From Pseudophaeobacter arcticus DSM 23566 (lineage in GTDB: Bacteria; Pseudomonadota; Alphaproteobacteria; Rhodobacterales; Rhodobacteraceae), in NCBI RefSeq assembly GCF_000473205.1, contig NZ_KI421507.1:3519057-3583056 (forward strand): a DNA stretch of 64,000 nt, written 5' to 3'. Below are positions 7,101-16,207 of the stretch, in pieces. Below the pieces are notes generated by a model. The model had not been told where the DNA came from. It did no database searches and was given only the letters and a program-made list of their open reading frames with translations. A program made the translations under genes and the position numbers. The stretch's first letter is position 1. Each line of letters opens with the position of its first letter.

Positions 7101-8777
7101 CTAGCGCCGTCCCACCTGGCGACAGATCAGGATCACCGGCAACAGCCCAATTGCAACAATCACCAGCGACGGCACCGCCGCGCCTTCCAGCCGCTCATCC
7201 GAGGCCAATCGGTAGGCCTGCACCGCCAGGGTGTCATAGTTGAAAGGCCGCATGATCAGGGTGGCCGGCAGCTCCTTCATCACATCGACAAAGACAATCA
7301 GCAGGGCGGTCAGCAAACTGGGGGTGAGCATCGGCAGGTGCACCCGGCGCAGCATCCCCAAGGGCCCCTGCCCCAAAGAGCGCGCCGCCAAATCCATATT
7401 GGCATGAACGGTAGACTGGCCGCTTTCATAGGCGCCAAGCGCCGCCGCCAGAAAGCGCACCATATAGGCCGCCACCAACAGCCAGATCGAGCCGGAAATC
7501 AACAGCCCGGTGCGGATCTCAAAATTGGCCCGCATCCAGGCGTCCAGCGCATTGTCAAAGGCGGCAAAAGGCACCATCAGCCCCACCGCAATCACCCCGC
7601 CGGGAACCGCGTAGCCCAACCGGGAAATATAGGCCGCCGTCGAGGAGGCCCGCCCGGGGCGCAGCCGCAGGTAGAATCCCAGACAGATCGCCGCCAGTAC
7701 CGTCAGCAACGCAGCCAGTGTCGCCAGGGTGAGGGAGTTCTGCAAAAAGGCCAGATAGCGGCTGCTGAACAGGTTTTGTTCGGACTGTAGCCCCATATTG
7801 AACAGGATAATGACGGGCAGCAAAAAGCCCAGACAGACCGGCAGAGCACAGAGCACCCAGGCACCGGCAGACTGCCAGCCTTTGAGCTCAGCCGGGGGCA
7901 TCGCCGCGTGCTGTTTGCCAGCCTGATGATAGCGCGCCTTGCCACGGGTCGAGCGCTCCACCACGGCCAGCGCCAGCGCAAAACTCAGCAAGCACAGCGC
8001 CAATTGCGCCGCCCCGGCCCGGTCCCCCATGGAAAACCAGCTGGTGTAGATCCCCGTGGCAAAGGTCTGCACGCCAAAATAGGACACGGTGCCAAAATCC
8101 GCGATGGTCTCCATCACCGTCAGCAATACGCCCGACGCAATTGCCGGACGCGCCATTGGCAGGCTCACCAGCCAGAAGGCCTGAAAGGCGTTCTTTCCCA
8201 ACGCCCGCGCCGCCAGAAAGGCACCGCCGCTTTGCTGCAGAAAGGCTGCCCGCGCCAACAGATAGACATAGGGGTACAGCACCAGCACCAGCATCACCGC
8301 TGCCCCCCCCAGCGAACGGATCTCGGGGAACCAGTAATCGCGCGGCCCCCAGCCGGTCACCTGACGCAAACTGGTCTGTACGATGCCAGGGTGGTCCAGG
8401 ACAAAGGTATAGGCATAGGCCAGAACATAGGCCGGAAAGGCCAGTGGCAGGACCAGCGCGATTTCAAACAGCCGCACGCCGGGAAACCGCGTCATGGTGA
8501 CCAGCCAGGCGGCGCCAACACCAATCCCCAGGGTCCCGACCGAGACCAGCGCCACCAGCCCAAAGGTGGTCAGCGCATAGCCGGTCAACACCGTATCGAC
8601 CAGATGCCGCACCGTATCCGTACCGCCGGTCAGCGCCGCCAGAGCAACCGCAACCATCGGCAGGATGCAGGCCAGCGCCACAGTCCAGGCGAGAAAGGAA
8701 AACACCTCGGTTCCCGAGCGTCGCCCACGGCGGTTGCCCTTTGGGGCGTATTCTTCAGTCTCGCTCACGGCAGTCAT
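7101..8777 (-). CDS. Ferric iron ABC transporter permease (FbpB/AfuB type)
   Basis: This 558-residue inner-membrane protein is built from two fused permease halves, each with about six membrane segments and an EAA-type cytoplasmic loop (AARALGKNAFQAFWLVSLP in the first, AARSLGQGPLGMLRRVHLP in the second). This double architecture is typical of FbpB/ThiP-type permeases for Fe(III). It is convergent with the CobW-like gene (19 bases between stops). The binding protein is encoded at 3883-4899. An FbpC ATPase is absent from the window, so the complex must borrow one encoded elsewhere. Confidence 0.9.
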   Translation of the reverse strand: MTAVSETEEYAPKGNRRGRRSGTEVFSFLAWTVALACILPMVAVALAALTGGTDTVRHLVDTVLTGYALTTFGLVALVSVGTLGIGVGAAWLVTMTRFPGVRLFEIALVLPLAFPAYVLAYAYTFVLDHPGIVQTSLRQVTGWGPRDYWFPEIRSLGGAAVMLVLVLYPYVYLLARAAFLQQSGGAFLAARALGKNAFQAFWLVSLPMARPAIASGVLLTVMETIADFGTVSYFGVQTFATGIYTSWFSMGDRAGAAQLALCLLSFALALAVVERSTRGKARYHQAGKQHAAMPPAELKGWQSAGAWVLCALPVCLGFLLPVIILFNMGLQSEQNLFSSRYLAFLQNSLTLATLAALLTVLAAICLGFYLRLRPGRASSTAAYISRLGYAVPGGVIAVGLMVPFAAFDNALDAWMRANFEIRTGLLISGSIWLLVAAYMVRFLAAALGAYESGQSTVHANMDLAARSLGQGPLGMLRRVHLPMLTPSLLTALLIVFVDVMKELPATLIMRPFNYDTLAVQAYRLASDERLEGAAVPSLVIVAIGLLPVILICRQVGRR

Positions 8778-8894
8778 TCTTCCGGCTCTTAGCTGTCAAT
8801 TGGCTCTGCCCCCCTTATGCGATCATTTTGGTCAGAAACTCCAGCAGGAAACCAAACGCGGCAGGATCTGCACCGCAGGGCTTTGGGGTCTGAG

Positions 8895-8933
8895 CAAAAA
8901 ATCCCCCCGACGGCCGTCTGGCGCATCGGGGGG
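8895..8933 (-). terminator. Intrinsic terminator of the Liv-type operon
   Basis: Read on the minus strand, TCGGGGGG pairs with CCCCCCGA (8926-8933 with 8903-8910) and is followed by ATTTTTTG. It lies about 70 bases after the stop of the PaaK-like gene, the last gene of the long minus-strand operon. The rest of the gap 8778-9004 holds nothing else I recognise. Confidence 0.8.
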
Positions 8934-9004
8934 AAAGGACACCAACAAAAGCGGTGCGGGGATAGGGGAGCCCAGCGTCAGGCGGCCTGGTGCGGGTGTA
9001 TGGG

Positions 9005-10222
9005 TTAGTCGTAGCTGCGCTGGTCCTCGATCACCAAGCCGTCCTTGGGCAGAGCACCAGGGGCAACAACTTCGATCTTGCCCTTCATCTTCAGCACTTC
9101 GATAACTGACTTACCAAAGGTGATCTCATCGCCGGCATTGGCCTCGATCTGCACCGTCATGGTGTCCATCTCGCCATCACGGGCAGCAATCACACGGGCC
9201 TTGACGATCTCATCATGCTTTGCAACCAGGGCCGCGACCTGTTCGGGACGGACAAACATGCCCTTGATCTTGGTTGTCTGATCCGCGCGGCCCATCCAGC
9301 CCTTGATCCGCAGATTGGTCCGCCCACAGGGGGAGACACCAGGCAGGATGGCCGACAAATCACCCGTGGCAAACCGGACCAGCGGATAGTCTGGATTGAG
9401 CGTAGTCACCACCACCTCGCCCACTTCACCGGGCGCAACAGGGGTGCCAGTGCCGGGCGTGACGATCTCGACGATGACGTTTTCATCAACAATCATGCCA
9501 TCCATCGCGGCGCTCTCATAGGCGATATTGCCGAGATCCGCAGTGGCGTAGCTTTGCAAGCAGGTGATGCCGCGATCAGCATATTCCTGACGCAGCGACG
9601 GAAACAGCGCACCGCCACCAACAGCGGCCTTGGTAAAGCCCAGCGTCACCCCCATGGCTTCGGCCTTGTCGAGAATGACTTTCAAATAGTCAGGTGTGCC
9701 CGCATAGGCAGTGGCCCCCACATCCCGTGCGGCTGTCACCTGCAGCTCGGTCTGGCCAGTGCCGGCCGGTAGAACCGCAGCGCCAACAGCGCGGGCGCCG
9801 TTTTCAAAGATCATGCCCGCAGGCGTCAGATGGTAGCCAAAGCAGTTCTGCACCACATCGCCCTGACCGATACCAACCGCATGCAGGAACCGTCCCATGC
9901 GCCACCAGTCGTGATCGACGCCGCCCGGCTCATAGATCGGACCCGGAGATTGGAAAATATGGGCAAAACCAGAGGCCGGTTTCACAGTAAACCCACCAAA
10001 AGGCGCATTGCCGCCCTGAGCCTTGCTGAGGTCAGATTTGCGCAGCACCGGCAGCGCCGCCAGATCAGCAGCCGAGGTAATACTGCCGGCCTCAATCCCG
10101 CTCAGGCTGTCCGCGTAACCCGGGGCCGTTTGGGCTAGCGCAATCTGTCCCGGCAAAGCGGCTGCAAGATCACTGGCGCGTTGGTCATCGGACCGCGTTT
10201 CTAGGGTATCAAAATAGGTCAT
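9005..10222 (-). CDS. Phenylacetate-CoA ligase-like AMP-forming ligase
   Basis: This 405-residue adenylate-forming enzyme of the PaaK-like branch activates a carboxylic acid as acyl-AMP and then acyl-CoA. Visible features are the central YAGTPDYLK, the YPLVRFATGDLSA motif (conserved Asp that binds ribose) and the hinge region KGWMGRADQTTKIKGMFVRP leading to the small C-terminal domain. It is the last gene of the Liv-type operon, 18 bases after livF. True PaaK enzymes are about 430-440 residues, so substrate identity is open; an aromatic or other hydrophobic acid imported by the transporter is a reasonable inference. Confidence 0.82.
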   Translation of the reverse strand: MTYFDTLETRSDDQRASDLAAALPGQIALAQTAPGYADSLSGIEAGSITSAADLAALPVLRKSDLSKAQGGNAPFGGFTVKPASGFAHIFQSPGPIYEPGGVDHDWWRMGRFLHAVGIGQGDVVQNCFGYHLTPAGMIFENGARAVGAAVLPAGTGQTELQVTAARDVGATAYAGTPDYLKVILDKAEAMGVTLGFTKAAVGGGALFPSLRQEYADRGITCLQSYATADLGNIAYESAAMDGMIVDENVIVEIVTPGTGTPVAPGEVGEVVVTTLNPDYPLVRFATGDLSAILPGVSPCGRTNLRIKGWMGRADQTTKIKGMFVRPEQVAALVAKHDEIVKARVIAARDGEMDTMTVQIEANAGDEITFGKSVIEVLKMKGKIEVVAPGALPKDGLVIEDQRSYD

Positions 10223-10240
10223 TTGTTCACCATCACTCCC

Positions 10241-11077
10241 TTAGCTCAACCACCGCTTACGACGGCGATACGAACGCACATCCCGAAAGCTTTTGCGGCC
10301 CTCATCGGACATGCCAAGGTAGAACTCTTTTACATCGGGGTTTTCGCGCAGTTCGGCAGCAGGGCCATCCATCACCACCCGACCGGATTCCAGAATATAG
10401 CCATAGTGGGCATAGCGCAGTGCCACATTGGTGTTCTGTTCAGCCAGAAGGAAGGTCACGCCTTCCTGTTCGTTGATGGTTTTTACGATCTCAAAGATCT
10501 GTTCCACCAGCTGTGGTGCCAGCCCCATCGAGGGCTCATCCAGCAGGATGGTTTCAGGGCGGCTCATCAGGGCGCGGCCCATGGCCACCATCTGCTGTTC
10601 CCCGCCCGAGGTATAGCCCGCCTGGCTTTTGCGGCGTTCTTTCAAGCGTGGGAAATAGGTATAAACCATTTCAAGATCTTGCTGGATCTTCGCGCCCCGG
10701 TCTGTCCGGGTATAGGCGCCAGTCAGCAGGTTTTCTTCAACCGTCAGGTGCTCAAAGCAATGGCGGCCCTCCATCACCTGGATCACGCCGTTGCGCACCA
10801 GTTCAGCAGGGTCTGCATCGTGAACATTCTTGCCACGGTATTTTACCGATCCCTTGGTCACCTCGCCACGTTCAGAGCGCAGCAGGTTAGAGATCGCCTT
10901 GAGCGTTGTTGTCTTTCCGGCACCGTTGCCGCCCAAAAGCGCGGTAATGCCGCCTTTGGGAACATTGAGGCTGACGCCTTTCAGCACCAGGATCACGTGA
11001 TTGTAGATCACCTCGATATTGTTGACCTCTAGCAGGGTCTCGGCCTGCACATCAGTGGTGTTGGCTGCATCCAGCAT
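10241..11077 (-). CDS. livF: Branched-chain-amino-acid-type ABC transporter ATPase (LivF type)
   Basis: This 278-residue ATPase has Walker A GGNGAGKTT (about 49-57), signature SGGEQQ (156-161) and Walker B TILLDEP (175-181). The short LivF-type C-terminus is extended by a basic tail ending RRRKRWLS. The ATG at 11077 was chosen because AGGA lies nine bases upstream; one codon earlier would be TTG. It works with LivG, LivH and LivM from the same operon. The imported substrate is probably a carboxylic acid rather than leucine, because CoA ligases bracket the operon. That is inference. Confidence 0.92.
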   Translation of the reverse strand: MLDAANTTDVQAETLLEVNNIEVIYNHVILVLKGVSLNVPKGGITALLGGNGAGKTTTLKAISNLLRSERGEVTKGSVKYRGKNVHDADPAELVRNGVIQVMEGRHCFEHLTVEENLLTGAYTRTDRGAKIQQDLEMVYTYFPRLKERRKSQAGYTSGGEQQMVAMGRALMSRPETILLDEPSMGLAPQLVEQIFEIVKTINEQEGVTFLLAEQNTNVALRYAHYGYILESGRVVMDGPAAELRENPDVKEFYLGMSDEGRKSFRDVRSYRRRKRWLS

Positions 11078-11173
11078 CAAAGCTTGTCCTCATACGGTCC
11101 AGGGCGCTTTTGTTGGCGCATCCGGGTCTGGTCGGTGTGGCGCGGCAGCCAGGCCGCCGCGCCGGATTAAGGC

Positions 11174-11199
11174 CCGACCCCACGCAGATGTGGGATCGG
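11174..11199 (-). other. RNA hairpin between binding-protein gene and livF
   Basis: On the minus strand CCGATCCCAC and GTGGGGTCGG form a 10-bp stem with one G-U wobble, which in the plus reading would be a C-A mismatch. The structure is therefore built for the minus transcript. It lies 9 bases after the stop of the substrate-binding protein and lacks a T run. Such hairpins commonly protect the abundant binding-protein mRNA from 3' decay and lower expression of the downstream gene. Confidence 0.6.
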
Positions 11200-11207
11200 A
11201 TTAGTCT

Positions 11208-12491
11208 TTAGTTACACTGAGGCTCGATGTTGTTTTCAGTCGCATAGGAGGCAGAGTCGGCCTCGATCAGCGGCTTGATCACCTCATCGTCGGTTTTCTG
11301 GAAGTCAGCAATCAGGCTCCAGGTTTTGGACTCCGCATCCCACTGGGTCACACCAACAAGACCAGGGCCACCGTGGTTTTCACAGGACACGTTGAACGAC
11401 GGACCAAAGTAAGGCATGCCAAGCGCCGACATCCGGGCTTCGGGCATTTCCAGAGCTTCCATGCCATCGCGCATCATCGCAGGGGTGATGTTAGCTGTGC
11501 CGTGGATTTCCTGAGCGGTTTTGGCGGCTTCAACGGCCAACATCGCCGCGTAAAGACCACGGTTATACAGCACGTTGCCGATCTGATCGCCAGCACCGGC
11601 GGCCTTACCTGTATCAACAACATATTTCTGGATGTCGTCAAATACCGGGAAGTCACGGCCAACATTGTGGAACGTCACTGCTTTGTAGCCATCGGCAGCT
11701 GCACCCGCAGACAGAACGTCATGCTCGGCACCGGACCACCATACACCAATGAAGTTTTCCATTGGGAAACGGATGTTTGCGGCTTCCTGGATAGCAACCT
11801 GGTTCATCACGCCCCAGCCCCACATCAGGACAAAGTCAGGACGCTCGCGGCGGATCTGCAGCCACTGGGATTTCTGCTCCTGACCAGGGTGGTCAACGGG
11901 CAGGGTGGTCAGCTCAAAACCGTGCTTTGCAGCCAGCTCTTCCAGGGTGCGGATAGGCTCTTTACCATAGGCGGAGTTGTGGAAAACCAGGGCAATTTTC
12001 TTGCCTTTCAGGTCGCCACCGTTTTCATCCAGCAGATAGTTGATGATACCCGAGGCGCCGTCCCAGTAGTTGGCAGGGTAGTTGAACACGTTGCCAAAGA
12101 CATTGCCATTGGCAGCCGAGGTCCGGCCATAGCCCATGGTGTGAAGAGGGATGCCGTCAGCCGCAGTTTTTGGGATCAGCTGATAGGTAATACCGGTGGA
12201 GAGCGGTTGATACACCAGGGCGCCTTCGCCTTTGGTGGATTCGTAGCATTCCACACCTTTTTCGGTGTTATAGCCGGTTTCGCATTCGATCAGCTTGGTC
12301 ATCACGCCGCCGATACCGCCATCACGCTCGTTTACGAGGGTGAAGTAGTCAGCGTAACCATCCGCAAACGGGATACCGCTCGCAGCATAGGGCCCGGTAC
12401 GATAGCTCAGCGATGGGAACACCAGATCCGCCATTGCCGGACCCGCAGCCATCATGGCGCCCAGCGCCAGAGTGGTAAGTTTCATTTTCAT
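11208..12491 (-). CDS. ABC transporter substrate-binding protein (LivK family)
   Basis: This 427-residue periplasmic protein has a signal peptide ending near MAAGPAMADL and the type I two-lobe fold of Peripla_BP_6 proteins. Several Cys residues (CETGYNTEKGVEC, and C near SFNVSCENH and the last residues PQCN) could form disulfides in the periplasm. It is longer than classical LivK (about 370) and belongs to the branch found beside acyl-CoA synthetases in Rhodobacteraceae. It sits between livM and livF, followed by a stabilising hairpin. Confidence 0.88.
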   Translation of the reverse strand: MKMKLTTLALGAMMAAGPAMADLVFPSLSYRTGPYAASGIPFADGYADYFTLVNERDGGIGGVMTKLIECETGYNTEKGVECYESTKGEGALVYQPLSTGITYQLIPKTAADGIPLHTMGYGRTSAANGNVFGNVFNYPANYWDGASGIINYLLDENGGDLKGKKIALVFHNSAYGKEPIRTLEELAAKHGFELTTLPVDHPGQEQKSQWLQIRRERPDFVLMWGWGVMNQVAIQEAANIRFPMENFIGVWWSGAEHDVLSAGAAADGYKAVTFHNVGRDFPVFDDIQKYVVDTGKAAGAGDQIGNVLYNRGLYAAMLAVEAAKTAQEIHGTANITPAMMRDGMEALEMPEARMSALGMPYFGPSFNVSCENHGGPGLVGVTQWDAESKTWSLIADFQKTDDEVIKPLIEADSASYATENNIEPQCN

Positions 12492-12590
12492 CGGTATTCT
12501 TCCTCCCTTGGTCTCATCCGATAGTCGTCTTGGGTAGGCGGGGCTGTAATATTGATCTTGTCCCCGCCGCTCTTCTCGAACCTTGCCGCG

Positions 12591-13667
12591 TTAGTGCGGG
12601 AAGGGCCATAGCCTCAGTTTCTCTTTTGCGACGCGCCAGAGCTGCGCCAGCCCATGTGGTTCCACGATCAGGAAAAACACGATCAGCGCCCCGACGATCA
12701 CCAGCTGGAAGTGGGCCACGATATCAGTGGGCCACCCCAGCACATCCACGCCAACCACCTTCAGGATTACCGGCAGCAGGACCAGAAAGGCCGCGCCGGC
12801 AAAGGAGCCAAAGATCGAGCCCAAGCCGCCAATGATCACCATGAACAAGACCTGGAACGACTTGGTGATGCCAAAGGCCTCACCCACTTCTACCGCGCCG
12901 AGGTACAGCGCAAAGAACAGCGCGCCAGAGATGCCGATAAAGAAACCCGACACGGCAAAGGCTGTCAGTTTCGCCTTCAGCGGGTTCACCCCGATGATTT
13001 CGGCTGCGATGTCCATGTCGCGGATCGCCATCCAGCTGCGGCCAACGGTGCCGCGTGTCAGGTTGCGGGCAACCAGGGCACAGAGGGTCAGGAAGACTAG
13101 GCAGAACAGATAGGTTGCCCAGGCAGGTGCATTGGGGCCGGTGATCATAATGCCAAAGACATCACGCTCTGGCGCATTGATTTGGCCAGAGGCGGAGTAG
13201 TTGTAGAACCATGGCACCCGGTTGAACAACCAGACCAGGAAGAACTGCGCCGCCAGTGTCGCCACCGCCAGATAAAAGCCCTTGATACGCAGGCTTGGCA
13301 GGCCAAACACCACGCAGACCAGACCGGTCACACCGCCCGCCAGCAAAACATGTACAAACATGCTCACGTCGGGAAAGACGGTCATCAGCTTGTAACAGGC
13401 ATAGGCCCCTACCGCCATAAAACCACCGGTCCCGAGGCTCACCTGCCCAGCGTAGCCAACCAGGACATTGAGGCCGATCGCAGCGATCGAATAGATCAGA
13501 AACGGCAGCAAAATGGCGCTGGCCCAGTAGTCGTTGATAAGGAAAGGAACGACCAGAAAGGCAATGAGCAGCACAAAGTAATACCGATAGCGATCAAACT
13601 TGATCGGGAAGGTCTGGCTGTCCTGTTCATAAGAGACTTTGAAGTCTCCGGCTTCGCGATAGAACAT
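12591..13667 (-). CDS. livM: Branched-chain-type ABC transporter permease (LivM type)
   Basis: This 358-residue membrane protein has about nine hydrophobic segments and the LivM signature GYAGQVSLGTGGFMAVGAYA. The conserved cytoplasmic loop reads GRSWMAIRDMDIAAEIIG. It forms the translocation channel with LivH. The start lies three bases after the stop of the small membrane protein upstream, so the two are translationally linked. The family identity is certain; the substrate is not. Confidence 0.92.
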   Translation of the reverse strand: MFYREAGDFKVSYEQDSQTFPIKFDRYRYYFVLLIAFLVVPFLINDYWASAILLPFLIYSIAAIGLNVLVGYAGQVSLGTGGFMAVGAYACYKLMTVFPDVSMFVHVLLAGGVTGLVCVVFGLPSLRIKGFYLAVATLAAQFFLVWLFNRVPWFYNYSASGQINAPERDVFGIMITGPNAPAWATYLFCLVFLTLCALVARNLTRGTVGRSWMAIRDMDIAAEIIGVNPLKAKLTAFAVSGFFIGISGALFFALYLGAVEVGEAFGITKSFQVLFMVIIGGLGSIFGSFAGAAFLVLLPVILKVVGVDVLGWPTDIVAHFQLVIVGALIVFFLIVEPHGLAQLWRVAKEKLRLWPFPH

Positions 13668-13670
13668 GCG

Positions 13671-13925
13671 TTAGATGCTCCCCTGTTGGTGCGCGCGATT
13701 ACGATCCGCTGCGCTCATTTGATTGGATTTTTTTGCATATCCGCTCAACTCAGCCGAACGGGCCAGGCGCAGATAGGCAATGATGCCGGTAAAAAGACCC
13801 GCCGCAGCCAACAGCGCCGAGGTGACAACCTGAGCTTCGGAAAAACCACCGGCGCTGATGGCCAGGTATCCAAAGGCCCAGAAACCGGACCAGGCAATCA
13901 CGTTGATGATGGCTATGAGCTTCAT
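13671..13925 (-). CDS. Small two-helix membrane protein in the Liv operon
   Basis: This 84-residue protein has two hydrophobic segments (roughly residues 3-25 and 33-52) separated by a short loop. A polar tail ends AADRNRAHQQGSI. I do not recognise a family. It is placed between livH and livM with only three bases to livM, and an AGGAGA site precedes its start. A role as an accessory or assembly subunit of the transporter is possible from position alone. Confidence 0.7.
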   Translation of the reverse strand: MKLIAIINVIAWSGFWAFGYLAISAGGFSEAQVVTSALLAAAGLFTGIIAYLRLARSAELSGYAKKSNQMSAADRNRAHQQGSI

Positions 13926-14036
13926 CCTGCATGTTCTCCTAATTTACGGTGCGCACGGACATGGCGCAGGCTGCGAGGGTTTCCTTGATGCCTCCCCATC
14001 CAGATCAGAGCGGGGAGGCCAGTCTTGCTTATGGGG

Positions 14037-15032
14037 TCAAACCCGTTCGATGATCTTTTCGCCAAACAGACCCTGTGGTCTGAACACCAGGAACAGGAGC
14101 GCCAGTACATAGGCAAACCAGTTCTCGGTGGCACCGCCCACCATGGGGCCGATGGCAAATTCAAAGAGCTTTTCGCCAACGCCGATGATCAAGCCACCAA
14201 CGATGGCGCCGGGGATGGAGGTAAAGCCACCCAGCATCAGAACCGGCAGGGCCTTGAGCGCGATCAGGGACAGCGAGAACTGTACCCCCGACTTGGTGCC
14301 CCAGACGATCCCGGCCACCAGGGCAACAAAACCCGCAACCGACCAGACCAGAACCCAGATGAAGTTCAGCGAGATGCCAACCGACAGCGCCGCCTGGTGA
14401 TCATCCGCCACGGCCCGCATGGCGCGGCCCTGTTTGGTATATTGGGCAAAGAGCACCAGACCGACCACCAGAAGCGCCGCAATCGCAGTTGCCACAATGT
14501 CGAGCTGGTCGATGAAGAAGCCGTAGAAATTGTCAGAGCCAAGGCCCGAGGTCATGTCTTCGATCCAGAAAGACCCACCCTGGGGCAGACCCACATCCAG
14601 TTTCTTGATTTCGGAGCCCCACATCAGATCCGAAAACCCTTCGAGGAAATAGGCCAGGCCGATGGTCGCCATGAACAGGATGATCGGCTCCTGGCCGACC
14701 AGATGACGCATGACAAGGCGCTGCACCAGCCAGGCAAAGACCACCATCACCCCAACCGTCAGCAGGATGGCCAGCAGCGCCGGCACATGCCAGCCAAAGT
14801 GGTGCACCTCGGTGCCGAACATCGCGTTGATGATATGGCTGAACGGCACCTGCCCCTGCATGATGCCCACCAGGGTCATGGCTGCAAACAGCGCCATAAC
14901 GCCCTGGGCATAGTTGAAGATGCCGGAGGCCTTGTAGATCAGCACAAAGCCCAGTGCCACAAGCGCATATAGCACCCCGGCCATCAGCCCGTTGAAGAAG
15001 ACTTCGGTTGTAAAAAGAAACTGGTCAGACAT
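14037..15032 (-). CDS. livH: Branched-chain-type ABC transporter permease (LivH type)
   Basis: This 331-residue membrane protein has about eight hydrophobic segments. The LivH signature begins with FFNGLMAGVLYALVALGFVL, and the EAA-like loop is GRAMRAVADDHQAALSVG. A GAGGAGA ribosome site lies upstream of the ATG. It pairs with LivM in the membrane and with LivG/LivF on the cytoplasmic face. It is longer than E. coli LivH (308), with an extra insertion around residues 150-190 typical of the Rhodobacteraceae branch. Confidence 0.92.
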   Translation of the reverse strand: MSDQFLFTTEVFFNGLMAGVLYALVALGFVLIYKASGIFNYAQGVMALFAAMTLVGIMQGQVPFSHIINAMFGTEVHHFGWHVPALLAILLTVGVMVVFAWLVQRLVMRHLVGQEPIILFMATIGLAYFLEGFSDLMWGSEIKKLDVGLPQGGSFWIEDMTSGLGSDNFYGFFIDQLDIVATAIAALLVVGLVLFAQYTKQGRAMRAVADDHQAALSVGISLNFIWVLVWSVAGFVALVAGIVWGTKSGVQFSLSLIALKALPVLMLGGFTSIPGAIVGGLIIGVGEKLFEFAIGPMVGGATENWFAYVLALLFLVFRPQGLFGEKIIERV

Positions 15033-15061
15033 CAGTCGCTCTCCTCATATCTGTCAGAACT

Positions 15062-15880
15062 TTAGTCATGTGCCACCCCCAGATAGGCGTCGATCACATC
15101 CTGATTGTTGCGCACTTCGTCCGGTGTGCCGTCACCAATTTTTTTGCCATAATCCATCACCACCACGCGGTCAGACAGATCCATCACCACACCCATGTCA
15201 TGTTCGATCAGGGCGATGGTGGTGCCAAATTCGTCGTTCACATCAAGAATAAAGCGGGACATGTCCTCTTTTTCCTCGACGTTCATCCCCGCCATGGGTT
15301 CGTCCAGCAGCAACAGCTTGGGCTCCGCCGCCAGGGCGCGCGCCAATTCCACCCGCTTTTTCAAACCATAAGGCAGGCGCGACACAGGCGTTTTGCGGAT
15401 GTGCTGAATCTCAAGAAAGTCGATAACCTTTTCAACCACTTCGCGGTTGGCGGTCTCTTCCTTCTCGGCCTTGCCCTTCCACAGCGCCTGCTGAAGCAAG
15501 TTGGTCTTCATGTGGTTCAGACGGCCGGTCATGACATTGTCCAGAACGCTCATACCTTCAAACAGCGCGATGTTCTGGAAGGTCCGGGCGATGCCCTGCT
15601 GTGCCACCTCATAGGGGCGCATCTGCGGGCGTGGCTTGCCGTGAAACTCCACAGTGCCTTCTTGCGGCACATAGAAGCCCGAAATCACGTTCAGCATCGA
15701 GGATTTCCCGGCGCCGTTGGGGCCGATGATGGCGCGAATTTCACCTTCGCGGATATCAAAAGAGATATCCTTGATCGCCACCACGCCACCAAAGCGCAGG
15801 GTGATGTTTTTCATTTCCATCACCACACCGCCGATGGTGCGACCGTCTGCGGTGACATAGCTATCGGATTGGTCAAGCAT
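15062..15880 (-). CDS. livG: Branched-chain-type ABC transporter ATPase (LivG type)
   Basis: This 272-residue ATPase has Walker A GPNGAGKS (53-60) and Walker B LLLLDEPMAGMN. The usual LSGGQ signature is replaced by SRLPYGLKKRVELARAL, a known variant in this branch of LivG proteins. The C-terminal segment with EHDMGVVMDLSDRVVVMDYG is complete. I placed the start at the second ATG because GGAGA lies nine bases before it, while the first ATG (15895) has no ribosome site; five extra residues are therefore uncertain. Confidence 0.9.
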   Translation of the reverse strand: MLDQSDSYVTADGRTIGGVVMEMKNITLRFGGVVAIKDISFDIREGEIRAIIGPNGAGKSSMLNVISGFYVPQEGTVEFHGKPRPQMRPYEVAQQGIARTFQNIALFEGMSVLDNVMTGRLNHMKTNLLQQALWKGKAEKEETANREVVEKVIDFLEIQHIRKTPVSRLPYGLKKRVELARALAAEPKLLLLDEPMAGMNVEEKEDMSRFILDVNDEFGTTIALIEHDMGVVMDLSDRVVVMDYGKKIGDGTPDEVRNNQDVIDAYLGVAHD

Positions 15881-15968
15881 ATGCGACGTCTCCATTTTTT
15901 CGCCACACTAAAATGTTAACCAAATTAGCGGACACTTGAGAAAGATGAGCAGCAAGGAGATCCCTGCA

Positions 15969-16154
15969 ATGTTTAGCGAATTCGAGCACAGTTGCCTGTT
16001 GGACATGGCGCTGGAGTGCAGACGCAAAGGCCTGTCTCAATCCGAAAGCCGCGCCACTCTCAAACGCCAAACCCGTGGGTTCAGCGCGCCGTTTATGATC
16101 CGCCAGGTGGTGCATACCGCCTTTCATCCCGAACACTGTCCCGACCTGATCTGA
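15969..16154 (+). CDS. Small protein of unknown function
   Basis: This 61-residue open frame is preceded by a strong AAGGAG ribosome site ten bases before the ATG, which argues for translation. The predicted protein starts MFSEFEHSCLLDMALECRRK, is predicted alpha-helical and has two cysteines. I do not recognise a family. It lies between the acyl-CoA synthetase and livG on the opposite strand, so it interrupts what would otherwise be one continuous minus-strand operon. Either it is an independent gene, or transcription of the minus operon runs antisense to it. Confidence 0.55.
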   Translation: MFSEFEHSCLLDMALECRRKGLSQSESRATLKRQTRGFSAPFMIRQVVHTAFHPEHCPDLI

Positions 16155-16207
16155 GATCCGGGCGCGTGGTTTGAGACGGGCACTATGCCAGTCTGAGTTT
16201 TGAAGGT

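Noticed and set aside
3883..8777. Complete fbpABC iron transporter
   Set aside because: Only the binding protein and permease are present; the CobW-like gene is a GTPase of another family and cannot serve as the ABC ATPase.
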